From positions 744,001 to 808,000 of the forward strand of contig NZ_CP156627.1 in assembly GCF_039852015.1 (NCBI RefSeq): a DNA stretch of 64,000 bases. The letters run 5' to 3'. How positions within the stretch are numbered: the first letter of the stretch is position 1; each line of letters starts with the position of its first letter. The notes below the pieces were generated by a model. That model searched no databases. It was not told where the DNA came from and worked only from the letters and a program-made list of their open reading frames with translations. Source of the stretch: Robbsia sp. KACC 23696. Lineage in GTDB: Bacteria > Pseudomonadota > Gammaproteobacteria > Burkholderiales > Burkholderiaceae. The translations under genes and the position numbers were made by a program. Below are positions 1 to 8,809 of the stretch, piece after piece.

Positions 1-146
1 TGAATCTTGCCGCAGCCTGCACACGCGAGATTACAGCGCATGAGTGGCTCAAGCATCAGGACGAGCGGATAACGCGCTCGACGCATGAGCTTTTGCTTTA
101 GAACGTACGTGGCGACCGTCCAAGCTTGTGAAATGGGCACTCCCAT
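1..146 (-). CDS. hpnH: HpnH, adenosyl-hopene transferase (radical SAM), N-terminal part only
   Basis: Only the first 48 codons lie in the window; the gene runs off the left edge. The reverse strand begins MGVPISQAWTVATYVL, continues with RYPLVLMLEPLMRCN and reaches the radical-SAM cysteine motif CNLACAGC (CxxxCxxC) followed by GK. This is the characteristic N-terminus of HpnH, the enzyme that joins an adenosyl group to diploptene (hopene) to start C35 hopanoid synthesis at the inner membrane. A ribosome-binding site AAGGAG sits just upstream of the ATG, which fixes the start at 146. Family assignment is by recall of the conserved N-terminus. The rest of the gene is not visible, so intactness cannot be judged. 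Confidence 0.85.
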   Translation of the reverse strand, partial: MGVPISQAWTVATYVLKQKLMRRARYPLVLMLEPLMRCNLACAGCGKI

Positions 147-546
147 GCTGCTGATTCTCCTTGAATAACCTATAACCTGAAAGGACATTCCCGCTCGTAC
201 GCCTTGGGGCGAGTACGTGCGGTGCCGGGTTCGTGTCTTACGAAACCCTTTCCTATCAAGAAAACTACGGTATCGATTAGTGCATTGATATGCGTGCGGA
301 ACGCATTGGACCTTCGCATGTACCGGATTATAGCGCTTGCACGCTATAAGCTGGATCGTTGACCGGGCAGCAAACGCGACTTCGGGCACTTAAACGACAG
401 TGGGTGCGAAGCTTATTCGAGGAGCATTGTCCCCGGGATTGCGGTTTCTTGCTCAAGACCGCTTCCGGGGTGCGGGAAAGAAAATATAAGTTATTGAAAA
501 ATAGGTGGATTTTAATGACTGATCAGTGCGCCGCTTCGACGCGCTT
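147..546. other. gene-free stretch with an inverted repeat
   Basis: No convincing gene is seen between hpnH and the amidase; short open frames here have no recognisable protein features. It must hold the hpnH promoter. An inverted repeat at 328-349 has 8-base arms TTATAGCG and CGCTATAA around a 6-base spacer. There is no T tract after it, so it looks more like an operator or simple hairpin than a terminator. Confidence 0.5.
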
Positions 547-2004
547 TTATTCGCGGTCGCCGGCCCACGCGAGCGGGCGTCGCTGCCGCCACGGGTGAGA
601 TCGCTCGAGCTGTCCCGCGAGCTGGAACAGGACATCCTCGCGGGCAAAGCCGCTCGCGAATTGCATGCCGACAGGTAAGCCGGTCAGCGGTTCTTGTCCA
701 AGCGGCACCGACATGGCGGGAACCCCCGCCACATTGAAAATGGGTGTGAACGGGGAATGGCGAAACACACGATCTGTCCATTCCCGCCCGTCCATTGATT
801 CCGCGCCTGCCGCATAGCGCCCGATGCGATCCGGCCTGCTCGGTAGCGTTGGCGTCAGCAGGACGTCGAATTCTTCGAACCAGGCGCCCACGGAGCGCGT
901 CAAGACGTTCCGCATTGCGAGGGCGTCGGCAAACGCCGCAGCGCTCGTCTGCTTCCCATAGCGAAGGCAGGCTAGGGTGGCGGGTTCGAGGGTCGTATCG
1001 TCCATTGGACGCCCGGTGAATGTTGCAAGCCCTTCGATCCAACCCACGAGTGTCCCGCACCAAATCACGGCGTTTCCGCTGACCAGGGATTCCCACGAAA
1101 CGCCGAGTGCCGGCGTGACCTCGAACACATCGTGGCCTAGCGCTTCCAGATGCTTCGCTGTCGCGAGGGTCGAGGCGGCGATGTCGGCATCGGTGCGTTC
1201 GCCGTTCCAGGGATCGACCATAACGCCTATCTTCAATTTTCGCGGGTCCCGCTCGACCTCCGACAGAAAACTGCGAGCGGGCGCCGGCGTAATGTAAGGA
1301 TCGCCGGTTGCATGTCCTTGTATTGCATCCAGCAAGGCGGCGCTGTCCCGAACCGAGCGACTGAGTCCAAGCTGAACGCCGAAACCGGCAAAAACCTCAT
1401 CCAAGGCGGGGCCGTTGGAGCTTCTCCCGCGCGTGGGCTTAAGGCCAAAGAGTCCGTTGTAAGCGGCGGGTATCCGAATGGACCCCGCTGCATCCGTCGC
1501 ATGCGCCAGCGGTACGATACCCGAAGCAACCGCGGCCGCCGACCCGCCGCTCGACCCACCGGCGCTCAGCGTCGGATCCCAAGGGTTACACGTTGCGCCG
1601 TGCAATAGTGATTCCGTGGTGGTACTGAAAGCCATTTCCGGTGTGGTCGTGCGACCGAGCGTGACGAGGCCGGCATCTCGAAAACGCGCCATGAGCCAGG
1701 AGTCATTGGCGGCGATTACCCCTTCGGCAAGCCGACTCCCTAATTCGCAGCGCTTGCCTGCCATCGATACGGCCAAGTCTTTTATGAGAAAAGGTACCCC
1801 TGCCAAAGGCCCGTTCGCCGTCCGGTCGACGTGTCCGCTTTCTTCGATCGACCAATCCTCGATCACCGCATTGATGCGTGGATTGACGCGCGAGGCGGCC
1901 TTTCGCGCGACCTCGCTCAATTCGGCCGCCGTGACATCGCCTTTTTGCACGAGTTCTGCCAGGCCGACTGCGTCGTAAGCGGTGTATTCGCTGAGTTTCA
2001 TCAT
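547..2004 (-). CDS. Amidase (amidase-signature family)
   Basis: A 485-residue protein of the usual length for amidase-signature hydrolases, which cleave carboxamides through a Ser-cisSer-Lys triad. The glycine/serine-rich signature [14 protein letters not shown] is present, followed by the block [10 protein letters not shown] that carries the nucleophilic serine, and an upstream KDL segment supplies the catalytic lysine. No signal peptide is visible, so it should be cytoplasmic. A LysR gene lies divergently 145 bases away and could regulate it. The substrate is unknown. The family also contains GatA, but there is no gatB or gatC neighbour, so a stand-alone catabolic amidase is more likely. 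Confidence 0.9.
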   Translation of the reverse strand: MMKLSEYTAYDAVGLAELVQKGDVTAAELSEVARKAASRVNPRINAVIEDWSIEESGHVDRTANGPLAGVPFLIKDLAVSMAGKRCELGSRLAEGVIAANDSWLMARFRDAGLVTLGRTTTPEMAFSTTTESLLHGATCNPWDPTLSAGGSSGGSAAAVASGIVPLAHATDAAGSIRIPAAYNGLFGLKPTRGRSSNGPALDEVFAGFGVQLGLSRSVRDSAALLDAIQGHATGDPYITPAPARSFLSEVERDPRKLKIGVMVDPWNGERTDADIAASTLATAKHLEALGHDVFEVTPALGVSWESLVSGNAVIWCGTLVGWIEGLATFTGRPMDDTTLEPATLACLRYGKQTSAAAFADALAMRNVLTRSVGAWFEEFDVLLTPTLPSRPDRIGRYAAGAESMDGREWTDRVFRHSPFTPIFNVAGVPAMSVPLGQEPLTGLPVGMQFASGFAREDVLFQLAGQLERSHPWRQRRPLAWAGDRE

Positions 2005-2149
2005 GTGCTTCCGTGTGTAAAAGCAAACGATAGTGGAATGGGGATGGGATAATTAGTCGGCAAAATTGGCAAGCACTGTCCCATCAGCGGGATAATGATC
2101 GAGTGACATTCCATGGGTCGTGGATCCGCTACCATCGAGACCAGCGCCA

Positions 2150-3046
2150 ATGACGAGAGATTTGAACGACACGCTGGCCTTCGTCCGTGTCGTTGAAGCG
2201 GGTAGCTTTACCGCCGCAGCGTCGGCGCTGCAAATCCCGAAGACGACGATCAGCCGACGCGTTCAGGCGTTGGAGCGTCACCTTGGTGCGCAACTTCTCC
2301 ACAGAACGACTAGGAAGCTCCGGCTGACGGAGGCCGGGTCTGCGTACTTCGAACAATGCGCGCCGATTGTGCGACAGCTCGCGGCAGGCGAGACCGCGGT
2401 GCATCGGATTCACGGCAAGCCGCGGGGCTGGCTTCGCGTGACCCTTCCGTATTCATTCGGCGTCGCGTGGATTGCGCCGTTGATCGCGGGTTTTCGGACG
2501 CGCTATCCGGACGTCAGGCTGGAGCTTCTCGCATCCCATGTTCCGATCGATATGTATGCGGAAGACATGGACGTTGCATTGCGGCTTGGCGTGTTGCCCG
2601 ATTCGACGATGATCGCGAGGCGCCTCGGCAGCTTCGCGACGGGCGTGTATGCCAGTCCTCGGTATCTCACATTGCACGGAAAGCCGGAGACGCCGATGGC
2701 ATTGAAGGACTATGCCGCACTGGCGCTGCATCAGGCGCGAAGCGAATCGGGTTATAGCTGGCCGATGCAACAGCGTGGGCGCAAGGCCAAGCACTACGCG
2801 ATCGATCCTTTTATCGTGGCAAGCGATCCTGCCTTTCTGCTCGACGCGGCGCGCGCGGGCCAGGGACTGATCTTGGGGATGGACGAGGGCATGGCCCATG
2901 ATATCGACGCCGGACGTTTGTGCCGGGTTCTGCCTGCACGGGTAGGACCGCCGCAAGAGCTGAATGCCGTATTCCCAGGGGAGCGATTACCGTCGCCAAA
3001 GGTTCGTGCGTTTATCGACTATCTGAAGGAGCGGCTGACGTTTTAG
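2150..3046 (+). CDS. LysR-family transcriptional regulator
   Basis: The protein starts with a winged helix-turn-helix (LNDTLAFVRVVEAGSFTAAA, then PKTTISRRVQALE) and continues with a LysR substrate-binding domain (about residues 90-298). The segment HRTTRKLRLTEAG is typical of the subgroup that often regulates a neighbouring oxidoreductase. The ATG at 2150 is chosen because translation there starts just before the HTH; an in-frame GTG at 2120 would add ten residues. It is divergent from the amidase on its left and points toward a broken quinone oxidoreductase on its right. It may have controlled either one. The target and inducer are unknown. Confidence 0.88.
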   Translation: MTRDLNDTLAFVRVVEAGSFTAAASALQIPKTTISRRVQALERHLGAQLLHRTTRKLRLTEAGSAYFEQCAPIVRQLAAGETAVHRIHGKPRGWLRVTLPYSFGVAWIAPLIAGFRTRYPDVRLELLASHVPIDMYAEDMDVALRLGVLPDSTMIARRLGSFATGVYASPRYLTLHGKPETPMALKDYAALALHQARSESGYSWPMQQRGRKAKHYAIDPFIVASDPAFLLDAARAGQGLILGMDEGMAHDIDAGRLCRVLPARVGPPQELNAVFPGERLPSPKVRAFIDYLKERLTF

Positions 3047-3157
3047 GCCCCGGGCTGAATGGCTTGATTGACGGGCACGATTTATAGCGAGGCTATCGTG
3101 CCACCCGAGGCTAGGCCGACGGATCCAGGCGTATCGAAAGACGCTGACATCCGCGGC

Positions 3158-3733
3158 TCAGGGTTCCAGGATCACCCGGCCCAGCACCGCGTTTTCCTCG
3201 ATATAGCGATGTGCCGCTGCGGCTTCCTCGAGCCGAAACCTGCGGTCGAGAACCACTTCCAACTCGCCTCGCGCTACTTGCCCGAGGAGTGCCTCGACGT
3301 CTTTCTGGGTGTTCGGTGCAGTGAAGCTCGCACGCAGGCTTACGCCCAGCAGCGAGATATTGTTCGTCATCGCGGGCCAGAGGTCGGGCCGCATCGGTTT
3401 TTGGCTGGCGCTGCCGATAAGCAATATCCGACCAAACGGCCGCGTGGCAGCGGCGAGTTGGATCGCCTCGATGCCGACACTGGCCACGCGGTCGCCGATA
3501 CGCTAGCCGAGATCACTGCTGCCAACCGCGATGAACGTCCCTGCCGCTGCATAACCCGGCACGTAGTTTGGCGCGGGTGGCGTCATGCTGCTGCGCGCGA
3601 AGAGGTCACCGCCTTCGATGGCAATCGCCGCGACGCGCAGCAAGACCTCGTTTGCCTTGCAGACCGGATCGCGCAACGTCGCGTAACGTAATACATCGGG
3701 CGGGCCGGCGTTGTCATAGACCGATGCTTTCAC
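3158..3733 (-). pseudogene. Zinc-type alcohol dehydrogenase / quinone oxidoreductase remnant (internal deletion plus stop)
   Basis: The frame starts at a GTG (3733) behind a strong ribosome-binding site AAGGAGG and reads MKASVYDNAGPPDVLRY, the classic N-terminus of NADPH:quinone oxidoreductases. After about 76 residues it hits an in-frame TAG at 3503-3505. In the same frame five codons later it resumes as GDRVAS joined directly to VGIEAIQLAAATRPFGR and runs to a normal C-terminus (GRVILEP). Family members are about 320 residues. Here roughly 120 are missing between the GDRVA motif and the C-terminal part, including the Rossmann nucleotide-binding core. It is therefore a dead gene with an internal deletion and a nonsense codon. 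Confidence 0.85.
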
Positions 3734-3884
3734 GTGAACCTCCTTGGATTTGTTGGACGCAGTGGGGTAAGCCGTGCGCGAGCCGGACCGTCGTACGTGC
3801 CGAGGCGGAATGCCACCGCCCGGACAGATCGCGTTTCCCTTGCCAGTCATCTTTCATCGCTCCAGGATAAGGGGCTCAAGATCG

Positions 3885-4076
3885 CTTTTGAATTACCTCT
3901 TGCACTGGCGCATGCAGATCGCATGCACGCTGCTCGAGAAAACGCGACGCAACGTTGCCGAAGTCGCGCACGAGGTCCGTTACGAATCCGAAAGCGCTTT
4001 CAGTGCCGCCTTCAATAAAGTGCTGGGGATTCGGCCGGGCCAATATCACCGAAGTCTTTCGGACATCAACGCCTGA
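3885..4076 (+). pseudogene. AraC-family regulator, C-terminal fragment
   Basis: About 63 residues (LLNYLLHWRMQIACTLLEK, then VAEVAHEVRYESESAF, then FNKVLGIRPGQYHR) match the second helix-turn-helix of AraC/XylS regulators, including the terminal G-x-x-P-x-x-Y signature. Nothing upstream in any frame supplies the first helix-turn-helix or the N-terminal cupin domain. The fragment sits just upstream of the broken quinone oxidoreductase in the opposite orientation. The two remnants may be the relics of a former oxidoreductase-regulator pair. Confidence 0.75.
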
Positions 4077-4107
4077 CTACGACGGCTTGTCCTGCCGGAT
4101 CGATCGC

Positions 4108-4986
4108 TCAGCGTGCGATCGTCGACGGCCAGGCGCGCGTCAAGGTATCCCGCATGTGTTTCGCGAAGCGCTGTACCGCGACAGGCAGTGCATGAGACGG
4201 GAGGTACAGGTTGATGGCATAGGAGGGAAGCGGCGGCAGGCCGTCGCTTGCCGACAGGATGTGAAGATCGGCCGGCACCGTGCCGGCCAGCCAGGCGCCG
4301 ACGGTGAGGTCGGCGCTGACCGTTGCCGTCGTGGCTTCTAGATTGCCGTTCTCGAAAACGGCGCGCCAGTCGCGTCCATGCACGGCCAACGCGTCGAGGA
4401 GCGCTGGACGGAAGGCACAGGTGTCCGACACGATCGATATCGGCAGGGGCTGCTTCAGATGCGCATTGCCCTCCTTGGCGCCCACCCACACCAGACGCTG
4501 GACGCTGAGACACTCCCCCGCCGAGGGGCCGACCGGCTCTTCGACGATCGCAAGGTCGATCTCGCCATTGCGTAACGCGATCAAGAGATCGGGTGACGCC
4601 GCACAGGTCAAGCCGATTTCCACCATTGGGTGGAGCGTGCCATAGCTGCGCAAGACGGGGGCGATGCAGGTTCCCACCAGATCATAGGGTACGCCCAGCC
4701 GGACCTTGCCCGCAGCGGTGGATTGGGCCATGTCATGCCATACCGCATCGTTCAGCTCGATCAGACGGCGTGCGTGCCCCTGCAGCCTATCGCCGGATGC
4801 GGTGAGCCGCAGACTGCGCTGGCCGCGGATAAACAACGCACAGTCCAGAATTGCTTCCAGACGCTTGATCTGTTGGCTGACCGCTCCCTGCGTCTGCGAC
4901 AACACATTGGCGGCTACCGTCATGCTGCCATGGTGCGCAACGACGGAGAACGTTCGGATTAGTTGAAGGTCGAGGTTTCGGTACAT
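4108..4986 (-). CDS. LysR-family transcriptional regulator next to a LysE exporter
   Basis: A 292-residue regulator beginning MYRNLDLQLIRTFSVVAHHG with a standard LysR winged helix (SQTQGAVSQQIKRLEAIL) and an effector domain. The open frame extends further upstream to 5700, but that extension overlaps the divergent lysE-type gene and has no LysR character, so the start at 4986 is preferred; an in-frame ATG also exists at 5016. The gene is divergent from a LysE-family exporter about 100 bases away. This LysR/LysE layout is the same as the ArgP-ArgO and LysG-LysE pairs, where the regulator senses the exported amino acid. The effector here is unknown. Confidence 0.88.
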   Translation of the reverse strand: MYRNLDLQLIRTFSVVAHHGSMTVAANVLSQTQGAVSQQIKRLEAILDCALFIRGQRSLRLTASGDRLQGHARRLIELNDAVWHDMAQSTAAGKVRLGVPYDLVGTCIAPVLRSYGTLHPMVEIGLTCAASPDLLIALRNGEIDLAIVEEPVGPSAGECLSVQRLVWVGAKEGNAHLKQPLPISIVSDTCAFRPALLDALAVHGRDWRAVFENGNLEATTATVSADLTVGAWLAGTVPADLHILSASDGLPPLPSYAINLYLPSHALPVAVQRFAKHMRDTLTRAWPSTIAR

Positions 4987-5086
4987 CGTCGCATTATGAT
5001 TGCTAATGCGAGGCATCACAAGAATTCGATTTTGTAATGCCAAGCCTTGCGATAGCTTGAGGCTTTTTGCCTTGGGATGTCTTGAA

Positions 5087-5686
5087 ATGGGCTTGGCTTC
5101 TTTCTTACCGCTCGGATTATTCGTCATTTCCGCGACGATCACGCCGGGCGGCGCGACCACGATGGCGACGGCGTCTGGCGCGCACTTCGGCTTCCGGAAA
5201 TCCCTCCCCGTGTTGAGCGGTATCGCCGTGGGCTTGGCGTCGATGGCCGCGGCGGCCGGGTGCGGGCTGGCGGCGTTATTGCTGGCGGCTCCCACGTTGC
5301 AGCTCGTGATGAAAGCGATGGGATCGCTGTATCTTCTCTGGCTCGCCTGGAAGATGGGGCGTGCCGGTGCGCCGAAATCCGCGGGTACGGGAAGCAAGCC
5401 CCTGACATTTATCGGCGGTGTGTGGATGCTGTGGCATAACCCGAAAGGATGGGCTGTGACGGTGGGCGCTGCGGCGTCGTTCGGTTCCATCGTCGCTGGG
5501 CCGGTGCATTTGGCGCTTGTTCTTGCGCTGGCGTTTGGCATCGCATCGTCGCTTTCATTGGGGCTGTGGTGCGCAGCCGGCCAAGTGCTGGCGCGATTGC
5601 TACGCAGCGAGATCCAATGGCGCGCTGTGAATGTCTTGCTGGCGTGCTTGCTGGTGGCGTCGATTATTCCGATGTGGTTGAAGTAG
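5087..5686 (+). CDS. LysE/RhtB-family amino-acid exporter
   Basis: A 199-residue inner-membrane protein with about six hydrophobic segments, starting MGLASFLPLGLFVISATITPG. The N-terminal TPGG motif (ITPGGATTMATASGAHFG) and the later NPKGW motif are diagnostic for LysE/RhtB exporters, which move small amino acids or their derivatives out of the cell. The ATG at 5087 is chosen because upstream codons encode a polar tail unlike the family. Its divergent LysR neighbour probably controls it. The substrate cannot be read from the sequence. Confidence 0.88.
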   Translation: MGLASFLPLGLFVISATITPGGATTMATASGAHFGFRKSLPVLSGIAVGLASMAAAAGCGLAALLLAAPTLQLVMKAMGSLYLLWLAWKMGRAGAPKSAGTGSKPLTFIGGVWMLWHNPKGWAVTVGAAASFGSIVAGPVHLALVLALAFGIASSLSLGLWCAAGQVLARLLRSEIQWRAVNVLLACLLVASIIPMWLK

Positions 5687-5709
5687 CGCCCTACCGTCAC
5701 AGCCCAGAC

Positions 5710-6459
5710 TTACAACTTCGTCCCGCCGCTCGCATCGATAATCTGCCCCGTTGTCCATGCGCCGTCAGGCCCCGCCAGAAACGCCACGACACCCGCGACG
5801 TGTGCTGCTTGGCCAATGCCCGGCAATGCTTGCACCTGTGCCAACATCTCTTTCCCGCCCGGCTCGTGAATCCAGCCGCTCATGCTGGTATCGATCGCAC
5901 CCGGGGCCACGGCGTTGACGGTGATGCCTTTCGGTCCCAGCTCCGCCGCGACTTGCAGCGTCAGCGCATCGACAAAGCCCTTACTGGCGGCGTAAGCGGT
6001 GATTCCCGGAAACGTCACGCGCGTCGCCGCCGTGCTGATATTGATGAGGCGTCCGCCATTGGGCATCAGCGGCACCACGCCTTGCGTGATGAAAAACAAA
6101 CTGCGCATATTGACGCTGACGAGCTTTTCGAAAGCATCGGCAGGTGTCTGCGCCAGATCGCCAAACACCGCGATGCCGGCGTTGTTGACCAGAATGTCGA
6201 TGCGCGGCAGTGCCAATGCATTCAGACGCGCGACAAGTTGTCTGGCACCATCGGCTGCGGAGAGATCGGCTTGCAACAAATGCACTGTCCCGCCAGCGCT
6301 TTGTAACGTCGAAGCCAGTTTCTCGACCTCTGCCTGGCTGTTGCCAAAGTGCAGCACCACTTCGGCGCCATCGTTCGACAGCCGTTGCGCGATCGCGGCG
6401 CCAATGCCACGCGAGGCGCCAGTAATCAAAGCGATCTTTCCTTCGAGAGGCTTGTTCAT
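5710..6459 (-). CDS. SDR-family NAD(P)-dependent oxidoreductase
   Basis: A 249-residue short-chain dehydrogenase. The coenzyme motif TGASRGIG is near the N-terminus, NNAG follows, and the active-site set is present: Ser in the INISTAATR region and Y-x-x-x-K in TAYAASKGF. The C-terminal PG motif (VAPGAID) is typical. The start at 6459 follows a GGAG ribosome-binding site; an in-frame TTG at 6471 lies inside the operator and is less likely. It is the same strand as the TetR gene 81 bases upstream, and an operator-like palindrome lies right in front of its ribosome-binding site. It is probably a TetR-repressed carbonyl reductase of unknown substrate. Confidence 0.9.
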   Translation of the reverse strand: MNKPLEGKIALITGASRGIGAAIAQRLSNDGAEVVLHFGNSQAEVEKLASTLQSAGGTVHLLQADLSAADGARQLVARLNALALPRIDILVNNAGIAVFGDLAQTPADAFEKLVSVNMRSLFFITQGVVPLMPNGGRLINISTAATRVTFPGITAYAASKGFVDALTLQVAAELGPKGITVNAVAPGAIDTSMSGWIHEPGGKEMLAQVQALPGIGQAAHVAGVVAFLAGPDGAWTTGQIIDASGGTKL

Positions 6460-6471
6460 CTGAAACTCCAA

Positions 6472-6489
6472 TTTGACTGATCGGTCAAA
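6472..6489. promoter_or_regulatory. Probable TetR operator in front of the SDR gene
   Basis: Arms TTTGAC and GTCAAA flank a 6-base centre (TGATCG). The same arms and nearly the same centre occur in the perfect palindrome at 7141-7164 upstream of the tetR gene. Two copies of one palindrome, one before the repressor and one before the adjacent enzyme, is the usual TetR arrangement. Confidence 0.7.
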
Positions 6490-6540
6490 ATAAGTGAAAA
6501 GAAAAGCCGCAATCGCGGCCAGTGTGAAGCGTGCCTGAAA

Positions 6541-7125
6541 TCAAGGCATATCGAGAAGTCCGAAGGTCAGCGCGACCAAGCGATCCATTTGCGTGCGGCT
6601 CCTTCCAGCACGGGCCGCCACGCGCAGCCCGCTGATCAATGCAACCAGCCATTCCGCCAGTTCGGCCGAAGGCGTCGCGTTGACGATCGAACCATCGGCC
6701 TGCCCGCGTTCGACTGCCGCGTGCAGGAGCCCGTAGGTGGCGTGCCACCGGCTTGTCAATGCCGATGCCAACGGCGCCTCGTCGACGCCCTCCAGCAACC
6801 CGCTGGTCACGATGCAATTCTGATGCACCGGGTTGTTGCTGGCGCAGCTTTCGACCATGGCGTCGAAGAAAACGCGCAGGGCGGCTCGTCCATCCGCCGC
6901 ATCTCGCATGGCGGCGATGACGTGATCGCCGCGGTGCACCGCGCACGCGATCGCCTGCAAATACATCGTCTGCTTGTCGCCAAACGTGTTGTACAGACTT
7001 TGCTTGCCGAGCCCGGTGGCCTCCTGCAACAGCGCCAAACTGGTGCCGGCATAGCCATGCGTGTTGAAAACGTCGGTCAGACGGTTCAACACCTCGGGTT
7101 CGGAAAAGGAGCGTTCTCGTGCCAT
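6541..7125 (-). CDS. TetR/AcrR-family repressor
   Basis: A 194-residue regulator starting MARERSFSEPEVLNRLTDVFN with a TetR N-terminal HTH (TSLALLQEATGLGKQSLYNTFGDK) and an all-helical ligand-binding domain. The start at 7125 places the HTH at the usual distance from the N-terminus; an in-frame upstream start would put leader codons toward the operator. It lies upstream of and co-directional with the SDR gene. Matching palindromes precede both genes, so it probably represses itself and the SDR. The ligand is unknown; this subgroup often regulates a neighbouring reductase in response to electrophiles or quinones. Confidence 0.9.
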   Translation of the reverse strand: MARERSFSEPEVLNRLTDVFNTHGYAGTSLALLQEATGLGKQSLYNTFGDKQTMYLQAIACAVHRGDHVIAAMRDAADGRAALRVFFDAMVESCASNNPVHQNCIVTSGLLEGVDEAPLASALTSRWHATYGLLHAAVERGQADGSIVNATPSAELAEWLVALISGLRVAARAGRSRTQMDRLVALTFGLLDMP

Positions 7126-7140
7126 ATCGCGAATATAGTG

Positions 7141-7164
7141 CAATTTGACCGATAGGTCAAATTG
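7141..7164. promoter_or_regulatory. Perfect palindromic operator upstream of tetR
   Basis: Ten-base arms CAATTTGACC and GGTCAAATTG surround a 4-base centre GATA, a perfect inverted repeat. It lies 16 bases upstream of the tetR start codon and overlaps the stop codon of the upstream AraC gene. The related palindrome at 6472-6489 precedes the SDR gene, which supports use by this TetR. Confidence 0.8.
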
Positions 7165-7975
7165 GCGGACTGCCTGAGGATCCGCGTTTTCCGCACGTCT
7201 GGCGATACCGCGATGGCGTCACGCCGATTGTCTGCCGCATGATGCGTGTCAGGTGCGCTTGATCGGTGAAGCCGCATTCGAAGGCAACGGTGGCAATGGG
7301 CGTGTTACCGGTCAGCAAACGTCGCGCATGGGCGAGGCGTCGCTCCATGATGTAGCGATGCGGCGTCATGCCGAGGCTTTGTCGAAACGCCCTGACCAGA
7401 AAGCCGACCGATAGCGCGAGTTCCGAGGCGAGTCGATCGATTGTCAGGGACTCGTGCAGATGTCGATCGATAAAGCGATCGGTCGCGGCCAGGCGCCGGT
7501 CGCTAATCCACGGCGTCGTCGGTGTCACGTCGTGACAATGGTGATGGAGCGTCGCGCCCAACGTATCCAACGCCGTGACGAGCGCATCTCCGCCTTGGCC
7601 GCTTATCACCATGCGTCGAAGGAGATACGCTGCTTTTACGGCATCGACATCCACGATCGCGTTCAAGGGTCTTTCGGCAGCGCGCGGATAGGCCAGGGAT
7701 GCGCCAGCGAGATTGCGAATGACCAAATACTCGCCGCCTTCTTTCGAGCAGGAGTAGACCGGACACTCGCGGGGAATCCAGGAAAGGGTATTGGCCGGGC
7801 GGCTGAAAGCACGCTTCTTATCGCTACCGATCGCATCGACACCGCTTTGCGCCTCGAACGCAAAGCCGACGACGTCTTCATCACTGACGTCCTGCACCTC
7901 ATAGCCGGCTTTGGACCATAGCGTCAAGGTACAGCCATCCACGCGCAACGCCTTCAGCGGGTGTGTCATGTGCAT
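7157..7975 (-). CDS. AraC-family transcriptional regulator
   Basis: About 272 residues with an N-terminal sensing domain and a C-terminal double helix-turn-helix (DRLASELALSVGFLVRAFRQ, then IATVAFECGFTDQAHLTRIM, ending IGVTPSRYR). The second helix is complete, unlike the AraC fragment at 3885-4076. ATG codons at 7975 and 7969 are both possible starts and no ribosome-binding site decides between them. It is divergent from the racemase gene and ends inside the tetR operator. Its target is unknown. Confidence 0.87.
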   Translation of the reverse strand: MHMTHPLKALRVDGCTLTLWSKAGYEVQDVSDEDVVGFAFEAQSGVDAIGSDKKRAFSRPANTLSWIPRECPVYSCSKEGGEYLVIRNLAGASLAYPRAAERPLNAIVDVDAVKAAYLLRRMVISGQGGDALVTALDTLGATLHHHCHDVTPTTPWISDRRLAATDRFIDRHLHESLTIDRLASELALSVGFLVRAFRQSLGMTPHRYIMERRLAHARRLLTGNTPIATVAFECGFTDQAHLTRIMRQTIGVTPSRYRQTCGKRGSSGSPPI

Positions 7976-8068
7976 TTCATACAAGAAATTGGCGAGCGAC
8001 TTCCCTAGGATGGGCCTGGATCAGGATCGTTACGACGAACCGACGCCTTATTGTCAAGGAGTGTATCG

Positions 8069-8809
8069 ATGAATGCAATACAACATTCGATCCCGACGGC
8101 GCGCATGGATCGGACGCTGGGTTTGTTGGGCGGGATGAGTTGGGAAAGTACGGCGATCTACTATCGCCTCCTTAACGAAGGGATGCGGCAGCGGCGTGGG
8201 GGACTGCATTCGGCGCCGCTCCTCCTGTCGTCGCCAGATTTCGCGCCCATCGCGGCACATCAAACGGCCGACGAATGGCCGGTGCTAGCACAGCAACTAG
8301 GTGACGCCGGGGCGCACTTGGCGCGAGCAGGCGCCGGAGCATTGCTCCTATGCAGCAACACCATGCATCGCCTGCATGCGGAGATCGAAAACCGTAGCGG
8401 GCTGCCCGTTTTGCATATCGCCGATGCGACGGGGGAAGCGCTGCAGCAGCAAGCTTGTCGGCGCCCCGCCTTGCTGGCGACGCGGTTCACCATGGAAGGG
8501 GCCTTCTATCGCGACAGGCTGCAATCGCGCTTCGGTATCGCGCCATTAGTTCCGGATGCCGAGTCCCGCGAACTCGTTCACCGCATTATTTATGACGAAC
8601 TATGCCAAGGCATTGTGCGCGACGAAAGCCGCCTTCGATATCGACAGGTGATCGAGACCTTGCGGATGCAAGGTGCCGATAGTGTCATCCTGGGCTGCAC
8701 GGAGGTCACGATGTTGATCGGCAAGGCGGATACCGTGCTCCCCGTGTTCGATACGACCGCACTGCACGTCGATGCCGGTATTGCCTGGTTGATGGGTGTC
8801 GGCGTTTAA
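8069..8809 (+). CDS. Aspartate/glutamate racemase family protein
   Basis: A 246-residue protein of the Asp/Glu racemase superfamily, which interconverts L and D acidic amino acids without cofactor using two cysteines. Both are seen: Cys95 in LLLCSNTMH and Cys210 in ILGCTEV. The N-terminal GLLGGMSWEST motif is also characteristic (YgeA/RacX type). The start at 8069 is set by an AAGGAG site upstream. Its 3' end overlaps the tail of the convergent hydrolase remnant by four bases. YgeA-type enzymes often racemise non-acidic amino acids, so the substrate is open. Confidence 0.9.
   Translation: MNAIQHSIPTARMDRTLGLLGGMSWESTAIYYRLLNEGMRQRRGGLHSAPLLLSSPDFAPIAAHQTADEWPVLAQQLGDAGAHLARAGAGALLLCSNTMHRLHAEIENRSGLPVLHIADATGEALQQQACRRPALLATRFTMEGAFYRDRLQSRFGIAPLVPDAESRELVHRIIYDELCQGIVRDESRLRYRQVIETLRMQGADSVILGCTEVTMLIGKADTVLPVFDTTALHVDAGIAWLMGVGV

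Noticed and set aside
3068-3691. A 207-residue plus-strand frame at 3068-3691.
   Set aside because: It is antisense to the quinone-oxidoreductase remnant, whose reverse-strand match is clear.
4987-5700. Upstream extension of the leftward LysR frame, giving a 530-residue protein.
   Set aside because: The extension is antisense to the lysE-type exporter and unlike any LysR; the true start is at 4986 or 5016.
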